64,000 nucleotides of DNA from Variovorax sp. 54 (GCF_002754375.1 NZ_PEFF01000001.1:3058501-3122500), one strand, 5' to 3'; positions 52,266-62,874 are shown, counted from the first letter of the stretch. The notes: generated by a model from the letters alone, not told the origin. Translations and numbers: made by a program.

Positions 52266-54527
52266 TCATTTGGTGTCGAACCGGGTGGCGCCGTCCCAGT
52301 CCGGGTCTTGCGGGCGTAGCGCCATCGAGGCTAAACGCTGGGCATAGAGCTGGTAAAGGACTTTTTTGGCATCCGCGGCGAGCAGGGGAGCCAGCAAGTT
52401 TCGGCCCAGCGCCCAATCCTGGCGGCGGTAGGCGGCGAGCACCTGGCTCCAGCGGTCGAGTTGCAGCCGTGTGGTGTCCTGCGCTTCGGCGCCGACCTGC
52501 GCCGAAAGCGGGGTGTAGATGGCGACGGCCTGGGCCTTGCCCTTGACGCGCACGCTGTCGAGTTCCTGCCAGACGAAGCCGGGGGCCGCTTCGCGGGTCG
52601 CGCCGCTGGCCACGACCTCGACGCCGTAGTGTCCGCTCAAGCCCTCCAGCCGGGAGGCGAGATTGACCGCATCGCCGACCACGGTATAGCTGCGGCGCGC
52701 GGTCGAGCCCATGTCGCCGACGCTCATGAGGCCGCTGTTGAGGCCGATGCCGGCGCTGATCTCGGGGCGGCCGCTCGCGCGGTGCTGGCGGTTGATGTCG
52801 TGCACGGCGGCGGCCATGTCGAGCGCGGCCTGCACGGCAAGCGCGGCGTGGTCGGGCGTGTCGATCGGCGCGCCCCAGAAGGCCATGACGCAGTCGCCCA
52901 TGTACTTGTCGACGGTGCCGCGGTGCGCGCTGATCACCTCGGTGAGTCGGCTGAAAACGGTGTTCAGAAAGGCCTGCAGTTCGGCCGGCGCCATCTGCTC
53001 GGACAACCGGGTGAAGTCGCGCATGTCGCAGAACATCACGGTCATTTCCTTGCTCTCTGCGCGCATGCTGTAGCGGCCGGGGCGCACGAGCATTTCGTCG
53101 ACCAGCTGCGGCGGCACGTAGGTGCCGAAGAGCCGCACCAGCCCGCGCCGCGCGCGCGATTCGACGAAGTAGCCCCAGCTCATGTTGAGGGCGAAGGCCA
53201 GCGCCACCATGAAGAGCGCCGACGCCAACGGGAGCACGAGGCTGTGGCCGATGTAGAGCCAGGTGTTGAGGCCAATCAGCGCGGCGACCACGCCCGCGCC
53301 GAGCAGCACGGCGCGCGATGCAGACAGCAGCGACAGCCCGAACGCGAGCAGCAGTCCCGCGGCCAGCACGGTCAGCACTTCGTAGCCCGGCGCGTAGTCG
53401 GGCACGGCCAGCAGGCGCCGGTCGAGCAAGCCCGAGACGATGTTGGCGTGCACCTCAACGCCCGGGAACGCGGCGCCGACGGGGGTGGCGCGCAGGTCCT
53501 GCAGGCCGGGCGCGGTGGCGCCGAGCAGGACAATCTTGTCCTTCAATTCGCCCGGTGCCAGCCGGCCCTCGAGCACGTCGGCAGCGGCCACGTAGCGGAA
53601 CGATCCTGCGCGCGGGCCACCAGGCCCACGGAACGGCACCTGCAGGCTGGCGCTCTGGTCGACCGGGATGCGCAACGACCCGAGCACCAGCGCCTGCAGG
53701 CGCGGAAAGTTGCCATCGCCCGCCACGAGCGCCGGCCGCACCGGCGGCGAGCCGTTTGCGATGCGATACACCGCCAGCGCCAGCGATTCGTAATGCCCGG
53801 GCGCCGCGTGCTCGCCTTCGTAGCGGGCGATGAGCGGCACGCTGCGGATCACACCATCGTCGTCGCCGTCACCAACCAGGGTGTTCAGGAACCCCGCGAC
53901 CGGCGCCGCGCGCGCCAGCACCGGCAGGCTGGCGCCGAACCCGTTCCAGAGCGTGACAAAGGAAGCATTCGGCGGAAAAGCCTCGGGCGGCAGCACCGGC
54001 GTCGCCGGCAGCAGCCCCTTGGCGCTGGGCTGTTCGGTGCGCGTGAAGTAGTAGCCGAGCGCCACGGGCTGACCGCGCAGGGCCTGGGCCAGGGTCGCGT
54101 CGTGGTCGAGGGTCGGCGCGAGCTGGTCGATTTCGGCGGAAAGGCCCGGCACATCACGCAACGGGCCGGCAGCGATTTCCTTCAGCCGCCCAAGGCCGGA
54201 GCTGCGGTCGGGCTCGAGAAACATCACGTCGAAGCCCAGCACGGCCGCGTGCTGGCGGGCCAGCAGTTCCGTCGTGAGGCTGGCGATCTTGTCGCGCGGC
54301 CAGGGCCATTGGCCCTCGCGCGCCAGGCTGGCGTCGTCGACATCGACGATCACGACCCGCGTATCGGGCGTGCCCGGCATGGTGGCGCGCAGGCGGGCGT
54401 CGTAGATCAGGTGGTCCAGGTGCTCGATCACGCCCAGCCGCCAGACACCGGTGGCATGGAGCAGCGCCAGCAGCACCGGCAGCAGCGTGATGGCGATGCG
54501 CGGCCAGTGCCGCCGCAATGCGCTCAT
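52266..54527 (-). CDS. CHASE2-domain adenylate/guanylate cyclase
   Basis: A 753-aa membrane cyclase. An N-terminal helix (residues 10-28) is followed by a periplasmic CHASE2 sensor domain at about 35-375. Three closely spaced helices at about 385-460 are typical for CHASE2 proteins. A class III cyclase domain occupies about 495-670, with both metal aspartates present in VMFCDMRDFT and KYMGDCVMAFWG, and VVGDAVNLASRLE further on. The substrate-specifying lysine (DKYMGD) fits adenylate cyclase. The signal is unknown. It is encoded between an FHA protein and a probable cyclic-nucleotide phosphodiesterase. Confidence 0.92.
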   Translation of the reverse strand: MSALRRHWPRIAITLLPVLLALLHATGVWRLGVIEHLDHLIYDARLRATMPGTPDTRVVIVDVDDASLAREGQWPWPRDKIASLTTELLARQHAAVLGFDVMFLEPDRSSGLGRLKEIAAGPLRDVPGLSAEIDQLAPTLDHDATLAQALRGQPVALGYYFTRTEQPSAKGLLPATPVLPPEAFPPNASFVTLWNGFGASLPVLARAAPVAGFLNTLVGDGDDDGVIRSVPLIARYEGEHAAPGHYESLALAVYRIANGSPPVRPALVAGDGNFPRLQALVLGSLRIPVDQSASLQVPFRGPGGPRAGSFRYVAAADVLEGRLAPGELKDKIVLLGATAPGLQDLRATPVGAAFPGVEVHANIVSGLLDRRLLAVPDYAPGYEVLTVLAAGLLLAFGLSLLSASRAVLLGAGVVAALIGLNTWLYIGHSLVLPLASALFMVALAFALNMSWGYFVESRARRGLVRLFGTYVPPQLVDEMLVRPGRYSMRAESKEMTVMFCDMRDFTRLSEQMAPAELQAFLNTVFSRLTEVISAHRGTVDKYMGDCVMAFWGAPIDTPDHAALAVQAALDMAAAVHDINRQHRASGRPEISAGIGLNSGLMSVGDMGSTARRSYTVVGDAVNLASRLEGLSGHYGVEVVASGATREAAPGFVWQELDSVRVKGKAQAVAIYTPLSAQVGAEAQDTTRLQLDRWSQVLAAYRRQDWALGRNLLAPLLAADAKKVLYQLYAQRLASMALRPQDPDWDGATRFDTK

Positions 54528-54599
54528 GACCGATCAGCCTTGGACAACGGGTGCCTGGCGGCAAGAAAACGGAGGCCGGAGAAGGGCGCCCGCGCCGAC

Positions 54600-55250
54600 T
54601 CAGATCCGGACGAACTGCATGCGCGTGGCGCCGCCGAGTTCGAGAACGTCGCCTTCCTGCAGCGCGACGGCTTCGGCGCCCAGTTGCACGCCGTTGAGGG
54701 TGACGCTGCCCACGACGGTGGCAGCCACGTAGCCCTGACGGCGGCGGGTGACGACGGCCACGGCGACGCCAGGCTTGCCGATGGTGGTGACCACCTTCTG
54801 CAGCGGGACGTCCTGGCCTTCGTTGGCGCCCGAGAGCACGCGCAGCATGGGCACGCCCAGTTCGACCAGCGCGCCCGACTCGGTGGGCGCCGACGAGAGC
54901 GGCATCGGGGCGGAATACTCGGAGAGCGAGGCCCGCACGGAGCCGGGGCCGACCATGAGGTTGCTGTGCGAGCGGAAATGAATGCGGCAGCCGCCGACCT
55001 CGATGACGTCGTTGTCCTGAAGCGCCTGCTTCTGGATGGCCAGCGCATTGACGTAGGTGCCGTTGGTGCTGTTGAGATCTTCAATTTCGACTTCGCCGCC
55101 GCTCATGTGCAGCACGGCATGCTCGCCGCTGACGGCGAGATTGTCGATCACGATGTCGTTGTAGGCGCGCCGGCCCAACGTCGTGCGATTCTTGGCGAGC
55201 GCCACTTGGCCGATGACGACGCCATCGACCGAAATGATCATCTTCGGCAT
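54600..55250 (-). CDS. tandem FHA-domain protein
   Basis: A 216-aa cytoplasmic protein. FHA domain 1 (about 20-95) is complete: GRRAYNDIVID, SGEHAVL and NSTNGTYVN supply the phosphothreonine-binding residues. A second FHA-like domain (about 130-214) keeps the fold pattern (IGKPGVAVAVV, LNGVQLG, LQEGDVLELGG) but lacks the Ser-x-x-His motif, so it probably does not bind phosphopeptides. It lies between a PP2C phosphatase and the cyclase, so it should read Thr phosphorylation. No Ser/Thr kinase gene is nearby. Confidence 0.9.
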   Translation of the reverse strand: MPKMIISVDGVVIGQVALAKNRTTLGRRAYNDIVIDNLAVSGEHAVLHMSGGEVEIEDLNSTNGTYVNALAIQKQALQDNDVIEVGGCRIHFRSHSNLMVGPGSVRASLSEYSAPMPLSSAPTESGALVELGVPMLRVLSGANEGQDVPLQKVVTTIGKPGVAVAVVTRRRQGYVAATVVGSVTLNGVQLGAEAVALQEGDVLELGGATRMQFVRI

Positions 55251-55323
55251 GGCCGATTACTCCCCGTTTGCAAAGATCCAGCACCCTCAGGCGGCGCAAA
55301 CGGTCCACCGCCCGGGTTGGCTG

Positions 55324-56133
55324 CTACATGGCCCCGCGGGTCGCTTCGCTGACGCCCGCCTTGGCCAGAACAACTGAAATGTTATCCCGTCCGCCATTGT
55401 CGTTTGAAATTGCAACCAAAAGTGAAGCCATCTCTTTGAGGCCGAGATCGCGAGTCAAAAGCGTGAAAAGCTGCGCATCCGGCACCATCTCGCTGAGCCC
55501 GTCGGAGCACAGCATGTAGAGATCGCCCGGCCTGGCGCTGTGCTCATGCATCTCCAGCAAGACCTGGGCTTCCACGCCCATGGCCCGCGTCACGAGGTTG
55601 CGGGTGGGGGAGTTCAGGGCCTCTTCCGGGGTGATGGCCCCGGCATCGAGCTGCTGCTGGCGCAGCGAATGGTCGCGCGTGAGCTGCTCCAGCTTGTTGT
55701 TGCGCAGGCGGTAGCAGCGCGAATCGCCGATGTGGCCGACCACCACGCGCTGCGGCCGGAACGCCGCCAGCACCAGGGTCGTGCCCATGCCGCGCAGTTC
55801 TTCGTGGGTGACGCCGGCCTGGAGGATGGCGCCGTTGGCCTCGTCGGTGGCCGCCTGCAGCGCACGCCGGACCACGCGGGCGGGTGCCTGCATGCCAGCC
55901 TGGGCAAACCAGCGGCCGAAGCTCGCGTGCATGAGCGAAATGGCCATGGCACTGGCCACCTCGCCACCCTTGTAGCCGCCCATGCCGTCGGCCAGCAGCG
56001 CCAGGCCGAGGGCCGGGTCGACATGCACCGCGTCTTCGTTGTGGGCGCGCAGGCGCCCGACATCGGTCAGCGCCGCAAACTCCCAGCTCAGGGCCGGTCG
56101 ACTGGAGAAAAGGGAAACGCCAACACCTGCCAT
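55324..56133 (-). CDS. PP2C-family serine/threonine protein phosphatase
   Basis: A 269-aa Stp1/PppA-type phosphatase with all metal motifs: TDVGRLRAHNED near residue 23, LLADGMGGYKGGE near 48, HIGDSRCYRL near 136, CSDGLSEMV near 205 and DNISVVL near the end. It removes phosphate from Ser/Thr of target proteins using two Mn2+/Mg2+. It precedes the FHA gene by 73 bp and follows terC2 by 29 bp, so terC2-PP2C-FHA-cyclase-phosphodiesterase may be one transcript. The Mn dependence of PP2C makes the TerC neighbour notable. Confidence 0.94.
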   Translation of the reverse strand: MAGVGVSLFSSRPALSWEFAALTDVGRLRAHNEDAVHVDPALGLALLADGMGGYKGGEVASAMAISLMHASFGRWFAQAGMQAPARVVRRALQAATDEANGAILQAGVTHEELRGMGTTLVLAAFRPQRVVVGHIGDSRCYRLRNNKLEQLTRDHSLRQQQLDAGAITPEEALNSPTRNLVTRAMGVEAQVLLEMHEHSARPGDLYMLCSDGLSEMVPDAQLFTLLTRDLGLKEMASLLVAISNDNGGRDNISVVLAKAGVSEATRGAM

Positions 56134-56162
56134 CGTTTGTCAGCGCTCGCTTTTTTAAAGGA

Positions 56163-56846
56163 TCAGTGCGCAGCAGCGCGTGCGCGCCGTTGCAGGAGGC
56201 GGCCCAGACCCACGACGATCACCACGCCGGCGATGGCGCCCGCGTAGTGCATCCAGGGGTTGGCTGCCAGCATGTCGTGCAGCGACACATCGCTCACGAT
56301 GGTTTCGCCGCCGACCCAGCCGATCAGCGCGGCGCCCAGCATGACGATGATCGGGAAACGTTCCATGAGCTTGATCATGAGCGTGCTGCCGAAAATCACC
56401 AAGGGGATGCTGATGGCCAGACCCAACACCAGCAGCACCATGCTGCCTTGCGCGGCGGCCGCCACGGCGATCACGTTGTCCAGGCTCATCACCAGGTCGG
56501 CCAAGAGGATGGTCCGCACGGCCACGAACATGCTGCCGTATTCCTTGGACTCGCCTTCGCCGTCGTCGTCCTCGCTCAGGAGCTGCAGGCCGATCCACAG
56601 CAGCAGGGCGCCGCCGATGATCTGCAGGTAAGGCAGCGCGAGCAGCTTGGCCGCCACCACCGTCAGCACGATGCGCAGCACCACGGCCGCGCCCGAGCCG
56701 AACAGCACGGCTTTTTTCTGTTGCGCGGGCGGCAGCGATCGCGCCGCCATGGCGATCACGACGGCGTTGTCGCCCGACAGGATGATGTTGATCCAGACGA
56801 TCTTGATCAGACCGATCCAGAAGTCTGTGCTTTGAAGAAGTTCCAT
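56163..56846 (-). CDS. TerC family membrane protein, second copy
   Basis: A 227-aa membrane protein with the same two signature helices as the TerC at 36 kb (ILSGDNAVVIAMAAR and DLVMSLDNVIAVAAAA). It has no riboswitch; it starts 30 bp after the sucCD terminator. It heads the block leading to the PP2C gene. Metal transport, probably Mn2+, is inferred from the family. The ATG at 56846 follows a GAACTTCTT-type weak site; extension upstream would run into the terminator. Confidence 0.9.
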   Translation of the reverse strand: MELLQSTDFWIGLIKIVWINIILSGDNAVVIAMAARSLPPAQQKKAVLFGSGAAVVLRIVLTVVAAKLLALPYLQIIGGALLLWIGLQLLSEDDDGEGESKEYGSMFVAVRTILLADLVMSLDNVIAVAAAAQGSMVLLVLGLAISIPLVIFGSTLMIKLMERFPIIVMLGAALIGWVGGETIVSDVSLHDMLAANPWMHYAGAIAGVVIVVGLGRLLQRRARAAAH

Positions 56847-56875
56847 GTCTCTGATCCCACTGTGTTGTATTGAAA

Positions 56876-56905
56876 AAAGCGCCCGCAACTCAATGCGGGC
56901 GCTTT
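56876..56905. terminator. terminator of sucCD
   Basis: AAAGCGCCCGCA and TGCGGGCGCTTT form a 12-bp perfect stem with a 6-nt loop. On the reverse strand it is followed by TTT, 57 bp after the sucD stop codon. It separates sucCD from terC2. Confidence 0.9.
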
Positions 56906-56962
56906 CTTATTTCTGCGTGGTATTGCGAGCGGCGGAAACGCCGCCAGCGGTACTGGTGCTTT

Positions 56963-57856
56963 TTACAGCTTGCCCTTGAGCAGCTTGGCGAGCTCCGAGA
57001 AGTTGCGCGTCACGGTGAAGCCGCACTCTTCCATGATGGCGAGCTTGGCTTCGGCCGTGTCGGCACCGCCCGAGATCAGCGCGCCGGCGTGGCCCATGCG
57101 CTTGCCGGGAGGGGCGGTGACACCCGCGATGAAACCGACGACCGGCTTCTTCATGTGGTCCTTGCACCAGCGGGCTGCGTCGGCTTCGTCCGGGCCGCCG
57201 ATTTCACCGATCATGATGACGGCGTCGGTTTCGGGATCGTCGTTGAAGGCTTGCATCACGTCGATGTGCTTCAGGCCGTTGATCGGGTCGCCGCCGATGC
57301 CGACTGCCGACGATTGGCCCAGGCCGATTTCCGTCAGTTGAGCCACGGCTTCGTACGTCAGCGTGCCCGAGCGCGAGACCACGCCGATGCGGCCCTTGCG
57401 GTGGATGTGGCCGGGCATGATGCCGATCTTGATTTCGTCGGGCGTGATCAGGCCGGGGCAGTTCGGGCCCAGCAGCAAGGTCTTCTTGCCGCCGGCCGCT
57501 TCCTTGGCCTTCATGCGGTTGCGCACTTCGAGCATGTCCCGAACCGGGATGCCTTCGGTGATGCAGATCGCCATGTCCAGGTCGGCCTCAACGGCTTCCC
57601 AGATGGCGGCCGCGGCGCCTGCCGGCGGCACGTAGATCACCGACACGGTGGCGCCGGTCTGCGTGGCGGCTTCCTTCACCGAACCGAAGATCGGGATGTT
57701 GAAGATCGACTCGCCGGCCTTCTTCGGGTTCACGCCGGCCACGAAGGCGTTCTTGCCGTTCGCGTATTCCTGGCACTTCTCGGTGTGGAACTGACCGGTC
57801 TTGCCGGTGATGCCTTGCGTGATGACTTTGGTGTCTTTGTTGATGTAGATCGACAT
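56963..57856 (-). CDS. sucD: succinate-CoA ligase subunit alpha
   Basis: A 297-aa TCA-cycle enzyme subunit that binds CoA and carries the phosphohistidine. [11 protein letters not shown] is at residue 15, and the active-site His is in [10 protein letters not shown] near 250. [20 protein letters not shown] (near 125) is typical. It works with SucC, encoded 10 bp upstream, converting succinyl-CoA to succinate with formation of ATP or GTP. Confidence 0.97.
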   Translation of the reverse strand: MSIYINKDTKVITQGITGKTGQFHTEKCQEYANGKNAFVAGVNPKKAGESIFNIPIFGSVKEAATQTGATVSVIYVPPAGAAAAIWEAVEADLDMAICITEGIPVRDMLEVRNRMKAKEAAGGKKTLLLGPNCPGLITPDEIKIGIMPGHIHRKGRIGVVSRSGTLTYEAVAQLTEIGLGQSSAVGIGGDPINGLKHIDVMQAFNDDPETDAVIMIGEIGGPDEADAARWCKDHMKKPVVGFIAGVTAPPGKRMGHAGALISGGADTAEAKLAIMEECGFTVTRNFSELAKLLKGKL

Positions 57857-57866
57857 GACTTGTTCC

Positions 57867-59033
<1,167 letters not shown>

Positions 59034-59101
59034 GAGGGATGTCTCTCGGAAGGAGGAGGTTGAGAACGGGAGATCGGGAGTGAGACTGTTGTTTCTGCTC
59101 T

Positions 59102-59148
59102 GTTGTTCGCGGGCGACGGCAGCCTGACGGCTGGGGGCGGCGAACAAC
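59102..59148. repeat. inverted repeat in the sucC/argC divergent region
   Basis: GTTGTTCG (59102-59109) and CGAACAAC (59141-59148) form 8-bp perfect arms, with an inner GGCAGCC...GGCTG pairing. The element lies in the presumed sucC leader, 69-115 bp before the start codon. It may be a regulatory hairpin or operator. Confidence 0.4.
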
Positions 59149-59240
59149 CGCGGACTGTATCATGGTGCGCCGCACCAATACTTGATGTGCGGTTGCGGTC
59201 AATACGTACTTTCTTCTAGCCACCCTACGCATACTCCGAT

Positions 59241-60164
59241 ATGGCCAAGGTTTTCATCGACGGCGAAGCCGGCACCACCGGCCTGCAAATTCGCGAGCGG
59301 CTGCAAACGATGCCGCAAATCGAGCTCGTGAGCATCGCGCCCGAGCTGCGCAAGGACGTGGCCGCCAAGCGCGAGCTGATGGCCGGCGTCGACCTCGTGG
59401 TGCTGTGCCTGCACGACGACGCGGCGCGCGAGTCGGTCGCGCTGATCGATCAGCTCCCGGGCAAAAAGCCCAAGATCATCGACGCCTCGACCGCCCACCG
59501 CATCGCGCCGGGCTGGGTCTTCGGCTTCCCCGAACTGGTCGAAGGCCACTGGCAGGCCGTGGCCCAGGCCGACCGCGTCGGCAACCCCGGCTGCTACGCC
59601 ACCGGCGCGATCGCCATGGTGCGTCCGCTGGTCGATGCGGGCCTGCTGCCGGCCGATTTCCCGGTGTCGCTGCCTTCGGTGAGCGGCTATTCGGGCGGCG
59701 GTCGCACGATGATCGAGGACTACGAGGCCGGCAAGGCGCCGCTGTTCGAGACCTACGCGCTGGGCCTGAGGCACAAGCACATCCCCGAAATCATGACCTA
59801 CACCGGCCTCACGCGCCGGCCGGTCTTCATTCCGTCGGTGGGCAATTTCAAGCAAGGCATGCTGGTGCAACTGCCGCTGCACCTCGACCTGCTGCCCGGC
59901 AAGCCGAAGGCCGGCGACCTGCAAGAAGCCCTGGCCGCGCACTATGCCAAGAGCAACACGCCTGAGCAGTTCGTGAAGGTGCTGCCGCCGACCGACGACG
60001 GCAAGCTCGACGCGCTGGCGCTCAACGACACCAACCAGCTCGAGATCCGCGTGTTCCCGAACGAGGACCACCGCCACGCCGTGGTGATCGCGCGCCTGGA
60101 CAACCTGGGCAAGGGCGCCAGCGGCGCCGCGGTGCAGAACCTCAAGCTGATGCTGGCGCTCTGA
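59241..60164 (+). CDS. argC: N-acetyl-gamma-glutamyl-phosphate reductase (type 2)
   Basis: A 307-aa NADPH-dependent enzyme of arginine synthesis, reducing N-acetylglutamyl phosphate to the semialdehyde. The nucleotide-binding start [14 protein letters not shown] is followed by the catalytic cysteine in NPGCYATG near residue 115 and the substrate-binding GYSGGGR. The short length marks the type 2 subclass (about 310 aa against 335-345). It is divergent from sucC and monocistronic; a shared terminator follows. Confidence 0.95.
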   Translation: MAKVFIDGEAGTTGLQIRERLQTMPQIELVSIAPELRKDVAAKRELMAGVDLVVLCLHDDAARESVALIDQLPGKKPKIIDASTAHRIAPGWVFGFPELVEGHWQAVAQADRVGNPGCYATGAIAMVRPLVDAGLLPADFPVSLPSVSGYSGGGRTMIEDYEAGKAPLFETYALGLRHKHIPEIMTYTGLTRRPVFIPSVGNFKQGMLVQLPLHLDLLPGKPKAGDLQEALAAHYAKSNTPEQFVKVLPPTDDGKLDALALNDTNQLEIRVFPNEDHRHAVVIARLDNLGKGASGAAVQNLKLMLAL

Positions 60165-60187
60165 GCCACTTCAAGCGCTGATAAAGG

Positions 60188-60215
60188 AAAGGCCGGCCCG
60201 CAAGGACCGGCCTTT
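60188..60215. terminator. bidirectional terminator between argC and the CoA-transferase gene
   Basis: AAAGGCCGG (60188-60196) and CCGGCCTTT (60207-60215) form a 9-bp stem with a 10-nt loop. TT extends to the right and AAAGG to the left. Genes on both sides converge on it. Confidence 0.9.
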
Positions 60216-60221
60216 TTGCTT

Positions 60222-61721
60222 TCAGTCGGGCCGCATCGTGCCCGTGTCGCGGTAGCGCACGTGCCACGAAAAAGCCTCTTCGAGCCGGTGCGGCGTGTGG
60301 CCGCCGCAGGTCGCCACGGCGCGCGCGTAGTAGTCCTGCAGCATCGCGCGGTACGGCTCGGCCGCGCAGTTCGCGATGATCGACGCCGCCCGTTCGCGCG
60401 GCGCCAGCCCGCGCAGGTCGGCCAGCCCCACCTCGGTGACCAGAATGTCGACGTCCTGCGGCGCATGGTCCACGTGCGACACCATCGGCACGATGCTCGA
60501 CACCGCCCCCTGCTTGGCGACCGACTTGGTCGCGAAGATCGACAGGTAGGCGTTGCGCGCAAAGTCGCCCGAGCCGCCGATGCCGTTCATCATGTGCGTG
60601 CCCAGCACGTGGGTCGAGTTGACGTTGCCGTAGATGTCGGCCTCCAGCGCCGTGTTCAGCGCGATGATGCCCAGGCGCCGGATGATCTCCGGGTGGTTGC
60701 TGACCTCCTGCGGCCGCAGCACCAGCCGGTCCTTGTAGCGGTCGAGGTCGCCAAACACCTGCCGCGCCTTCGCGGGCGACAGCGTGATCGACGAGCCCGA
60801 GGCGAAGTCGAGCTTGCCGGCGTCGAACAGGTCGAAGGTCGAGTCCTGCAGCACCTCCGAGTACATCGTGAGGTGCTCGAACGGCCCGGCGCCCAGCCCC
60901 GACATCACCGCGTTGGCGACCGTGCCGATGCCCGCCTGCAGCGGCAGCAGCCGCTCGGTGAGCCGGCCCTGCGCCACCTCGCGCTCGAAGAAGGCCACCA
61001 AGTGCGCCGCGATGGCCGCGGTTTCGGCGTCGGCCGGCAGCACGGTGGACGTGCTGTCGGCCTTGTCGGTGATGACGATGCCCAGGATCTTCTCGGGCGG
61101 GATCTCGATCGCGCTGACGCCGATGCGGTCGTGCGGCGCCACCAGCGGCATCGGCTCGCGCTGCGGGCGGTGCTTGGGAATGAAGATGTCGTGCAGCCCT
61201 TCGAGCGCGGTCGACTGCGAGGTGTTGATCTCGACGATCACCTTGTCGGCCAGAATCGCGAAGCTCGCGCTGTTGCCGATCGAGGTGCTCGGCACGAGCG
61301 CGCCGGTCTCGGTGATGGCAACGGCCTCGATGATCGCGATGTCGATCGGTGGAATCTGCCGCGTGCGCAGCATCTCGACCGTTTCCGACAGATGGTGGTC
61401 GATGAACATCACCTCGCCGCGGTTGATCGCCTGGCGCAGCACGGTGTCGACCTGGAACGGCATGCGCCGGCTGATGGCGCCGGCCTCGGTGAGCTGGCGG
61501 TCCACGTCGCCGCCGAGCGAGGCGCCGGTCATGAGCGTGATCTTCATCGGCTCGCGGCGCGCGCGGGCCGCGAGCGCCAGCGGCACGGCCTTGGCGTCGC
61601 CGGCGCGCGTGAACCCGCTCATGCCGACCACCATGCCGTCGCGAATCCATTCGGCGGCGGCCTCGGCGGTGGTGATCCTGCTGCGCAGGGCGGGCAGGCG
61701 GATGCGGTCTTCGTGCGACAT
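60222..61721 (-). CDS. acetyl-CoA hydrolase/succinate:CoA-transferase family enzyme
   Basis: A 499-aa class I CoA-transferase (Ach1/AarC/ScpC type). These use a catalytic glutamate to move CoA between succinyl-CoA and acetate or propionate. The candidate Glu is in MYSEVLQDS near residue 290; GIGGSGDFARNAYLS near 385 forms the oxyanion-hole glycine loop. Its position near sucCD is consistent with balancing succinyl-CoA, succinate and acetate, but no regulation is visible. Hydrolase against transferase cannot be decided by sequence alone. Confidence 0.9.
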   Translation of the reverse strand: MSHEDRIRLPALRSRITTAEAAAEWIRDGMVVGMSGFTRAGDAKAVPLALAARARREPMKITLMTGASLGGDVDRQLTEAGAISRRMPFQVDTVLRQAINRGEVMFIDHHLSETVEMLRTRQIPPIDIAIIEAVAITETGALVPSTSIGNSASFAILADKVIVEINTSQSTALEGLHDIFIPKHRPQREPMPLVAPHDRIGVSAIEIPPEKILGIVITDKADSTSTVLPADAETAAIAAHLVAFFEREVAQGRLTERLLPLQAGIGTVANAVMSGLGAGPFEHLTMYSEVLQDSTFDLFDAGKLDFASGSSITLSPAKARQVFGDLDRYKDRLVLRPQEVSNHPEIIRRLGIIALNTALEADIYGNVNSTHVLGTHMMNGIGGSGDFARNAYLSIFATKSVAKQGAVSSIVPMVSHVDHAPQDVDILVTEVGLADLRGLAPRERAASIIANCAAEPYRAMLQDYYARAVATCGGHTPHRLEEAFSWHVRYRDTGTMRPD

Positions 61722-61788
61722 GGAGGGAAAGCGTCTTTCTTTCGGGAAGGGGGAGGTCAGGCCGTCATCACCGCACGCGCGGCGGGTG

Positions 61789-62739
61789 TCAGCGCAGGAA
61801 GTAGTCGACCGGCACCATCGGCGCCGGCGCCGGGGCGCCCACCGACTGGCACAGGTCGATCTCGAGCGTGCGGCACAGCGCCTCGAGCGGCAGGTCGTTC
61901 GACTCGGTGCCGAAGGGCTCCTCGATCTCGTCGCCGAGCGCGTCGAGGCCGAAGAAGGTGTAGGCCACGATCAGCACCACCACCGGCGTCATGAACCCGA
62001 CCGAGTCCACCAGCCCGAAGGGCAGCAGGTAGCAGTACAGGTACGCCGTGCGGTGCAGCAGCAGCGTGTACGAAAAGGGAATGGGCGTGCTGAGGATGCG
62101 CTCGCACGACGCGGCCGCCGCGCTCAGCGCCGACAGCGTGCCGTCGACACCCGCCGCCAGCGCCGGATCGATGCGCCGCGCGCGCAGCGCTTCACGCAGG
62201 TCGGCGCCCATGTGCATCAGCAGCGCGTGCGGCCGGTTCGCGACCTGCGTCAGGCCCTGCCACTCCGCCTCGCGCAGGAAGGGCTGGGTGTCGGCGGCGG
62301 CATCGGTGCCGCGCAGCTGGTGGCGCAGCGCATGGGCAAAAGCCGCGGCGCGCAAGGTCATGCGCACGCGCAGGTCGTCCAGGCGGCGGACGGCGTCGGC
62401 GCCGGCGTTCACCGGCGCATCGCCGTCGATGAGGCTCTGGCACTGGCGCGCCAGGTTGCGCGAACGCAGGATCACCTCGCCCCAGAGCTTGCGCGCTTCC
62501 CAGAAACGGTCGTAGGCCGCGGTGTTGCGAAAGCCCAGGAAGATCGCCAGCGGCAGGCCGAGCAGCGCGAAGGGCACGGTGCCCAGCGGAATCTTGATCG
62601 AGCCGAAGCGCCCATGCAGCACCGTGACGACGATGGCCACGATCACATTGAGCGTGAGCGCCGCGGCGATGCGCGGCAGCACGGAGCCCCGCCAGGACAG
62701 AAACAGCTTGAGCCCGGACGGGCGTTTCCGGACGATCAT
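61789..62739 (-). CDS. bestrophin family ion-channel protein
   Basis: A 316-aa membrane protein of the bestrophin/YneE family, pentameric anion or cation channels in bacteria. Hydrophobic helices lie at about 25-45 and 50-65, with the family motif GFRNTAAYDRFWEARKLWGE near 68 (split at YDRFWE). A second pair of helices is near 215-250, followed by DALGDEIEEPFG, the acidic cluster of the family. The ATG at 62739 starts the conserved IVRKRPSGLKLFLSW segment; the 15-residue upstream extension is dropped. Ion specificity is unknown. Confidence 0.9.
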   Translation of the reverse strand: MIVRKRPSGLKLFLSWRGSVLPRIAAALTLNVIVAIVVTVLHGRFGSIKIPLGTVPFALLGLPLAIFLGFRNTAAYDRFWEARKLWGEVILRSRNLARQCQSLIDGDAPVNAGADAVRRLDDLRVRMTLRAAAFAHALRHQLRGTDAAADTQPFLREAEWQGLTQVANRPHALLMHMGADLREALRARRIDPALAAGVDGTLSALSAAAASCERILSTPIPFSYTLLLHRTAYLYCYLLPFGLVDSVGFMTPVVVLIVAYTFFGLDALGDEIEEPFGTESNDLPLEALCRTLEIDLCQSVGAPAPAPMVPVDYFLR

Positions 62740-62874
62740 GAAAGCGGGAAGTGGGGCAGACAGGGAGGCATGGATGCCGCGCACACCGCAAGGCCCGCGC
62801 GGGCGCTGATTGTCGCCGGGGCGTCAGCGCGAGGGCGGCTGGGCGCCGCAAGACCAACGAAGACGGTCGGGCTC

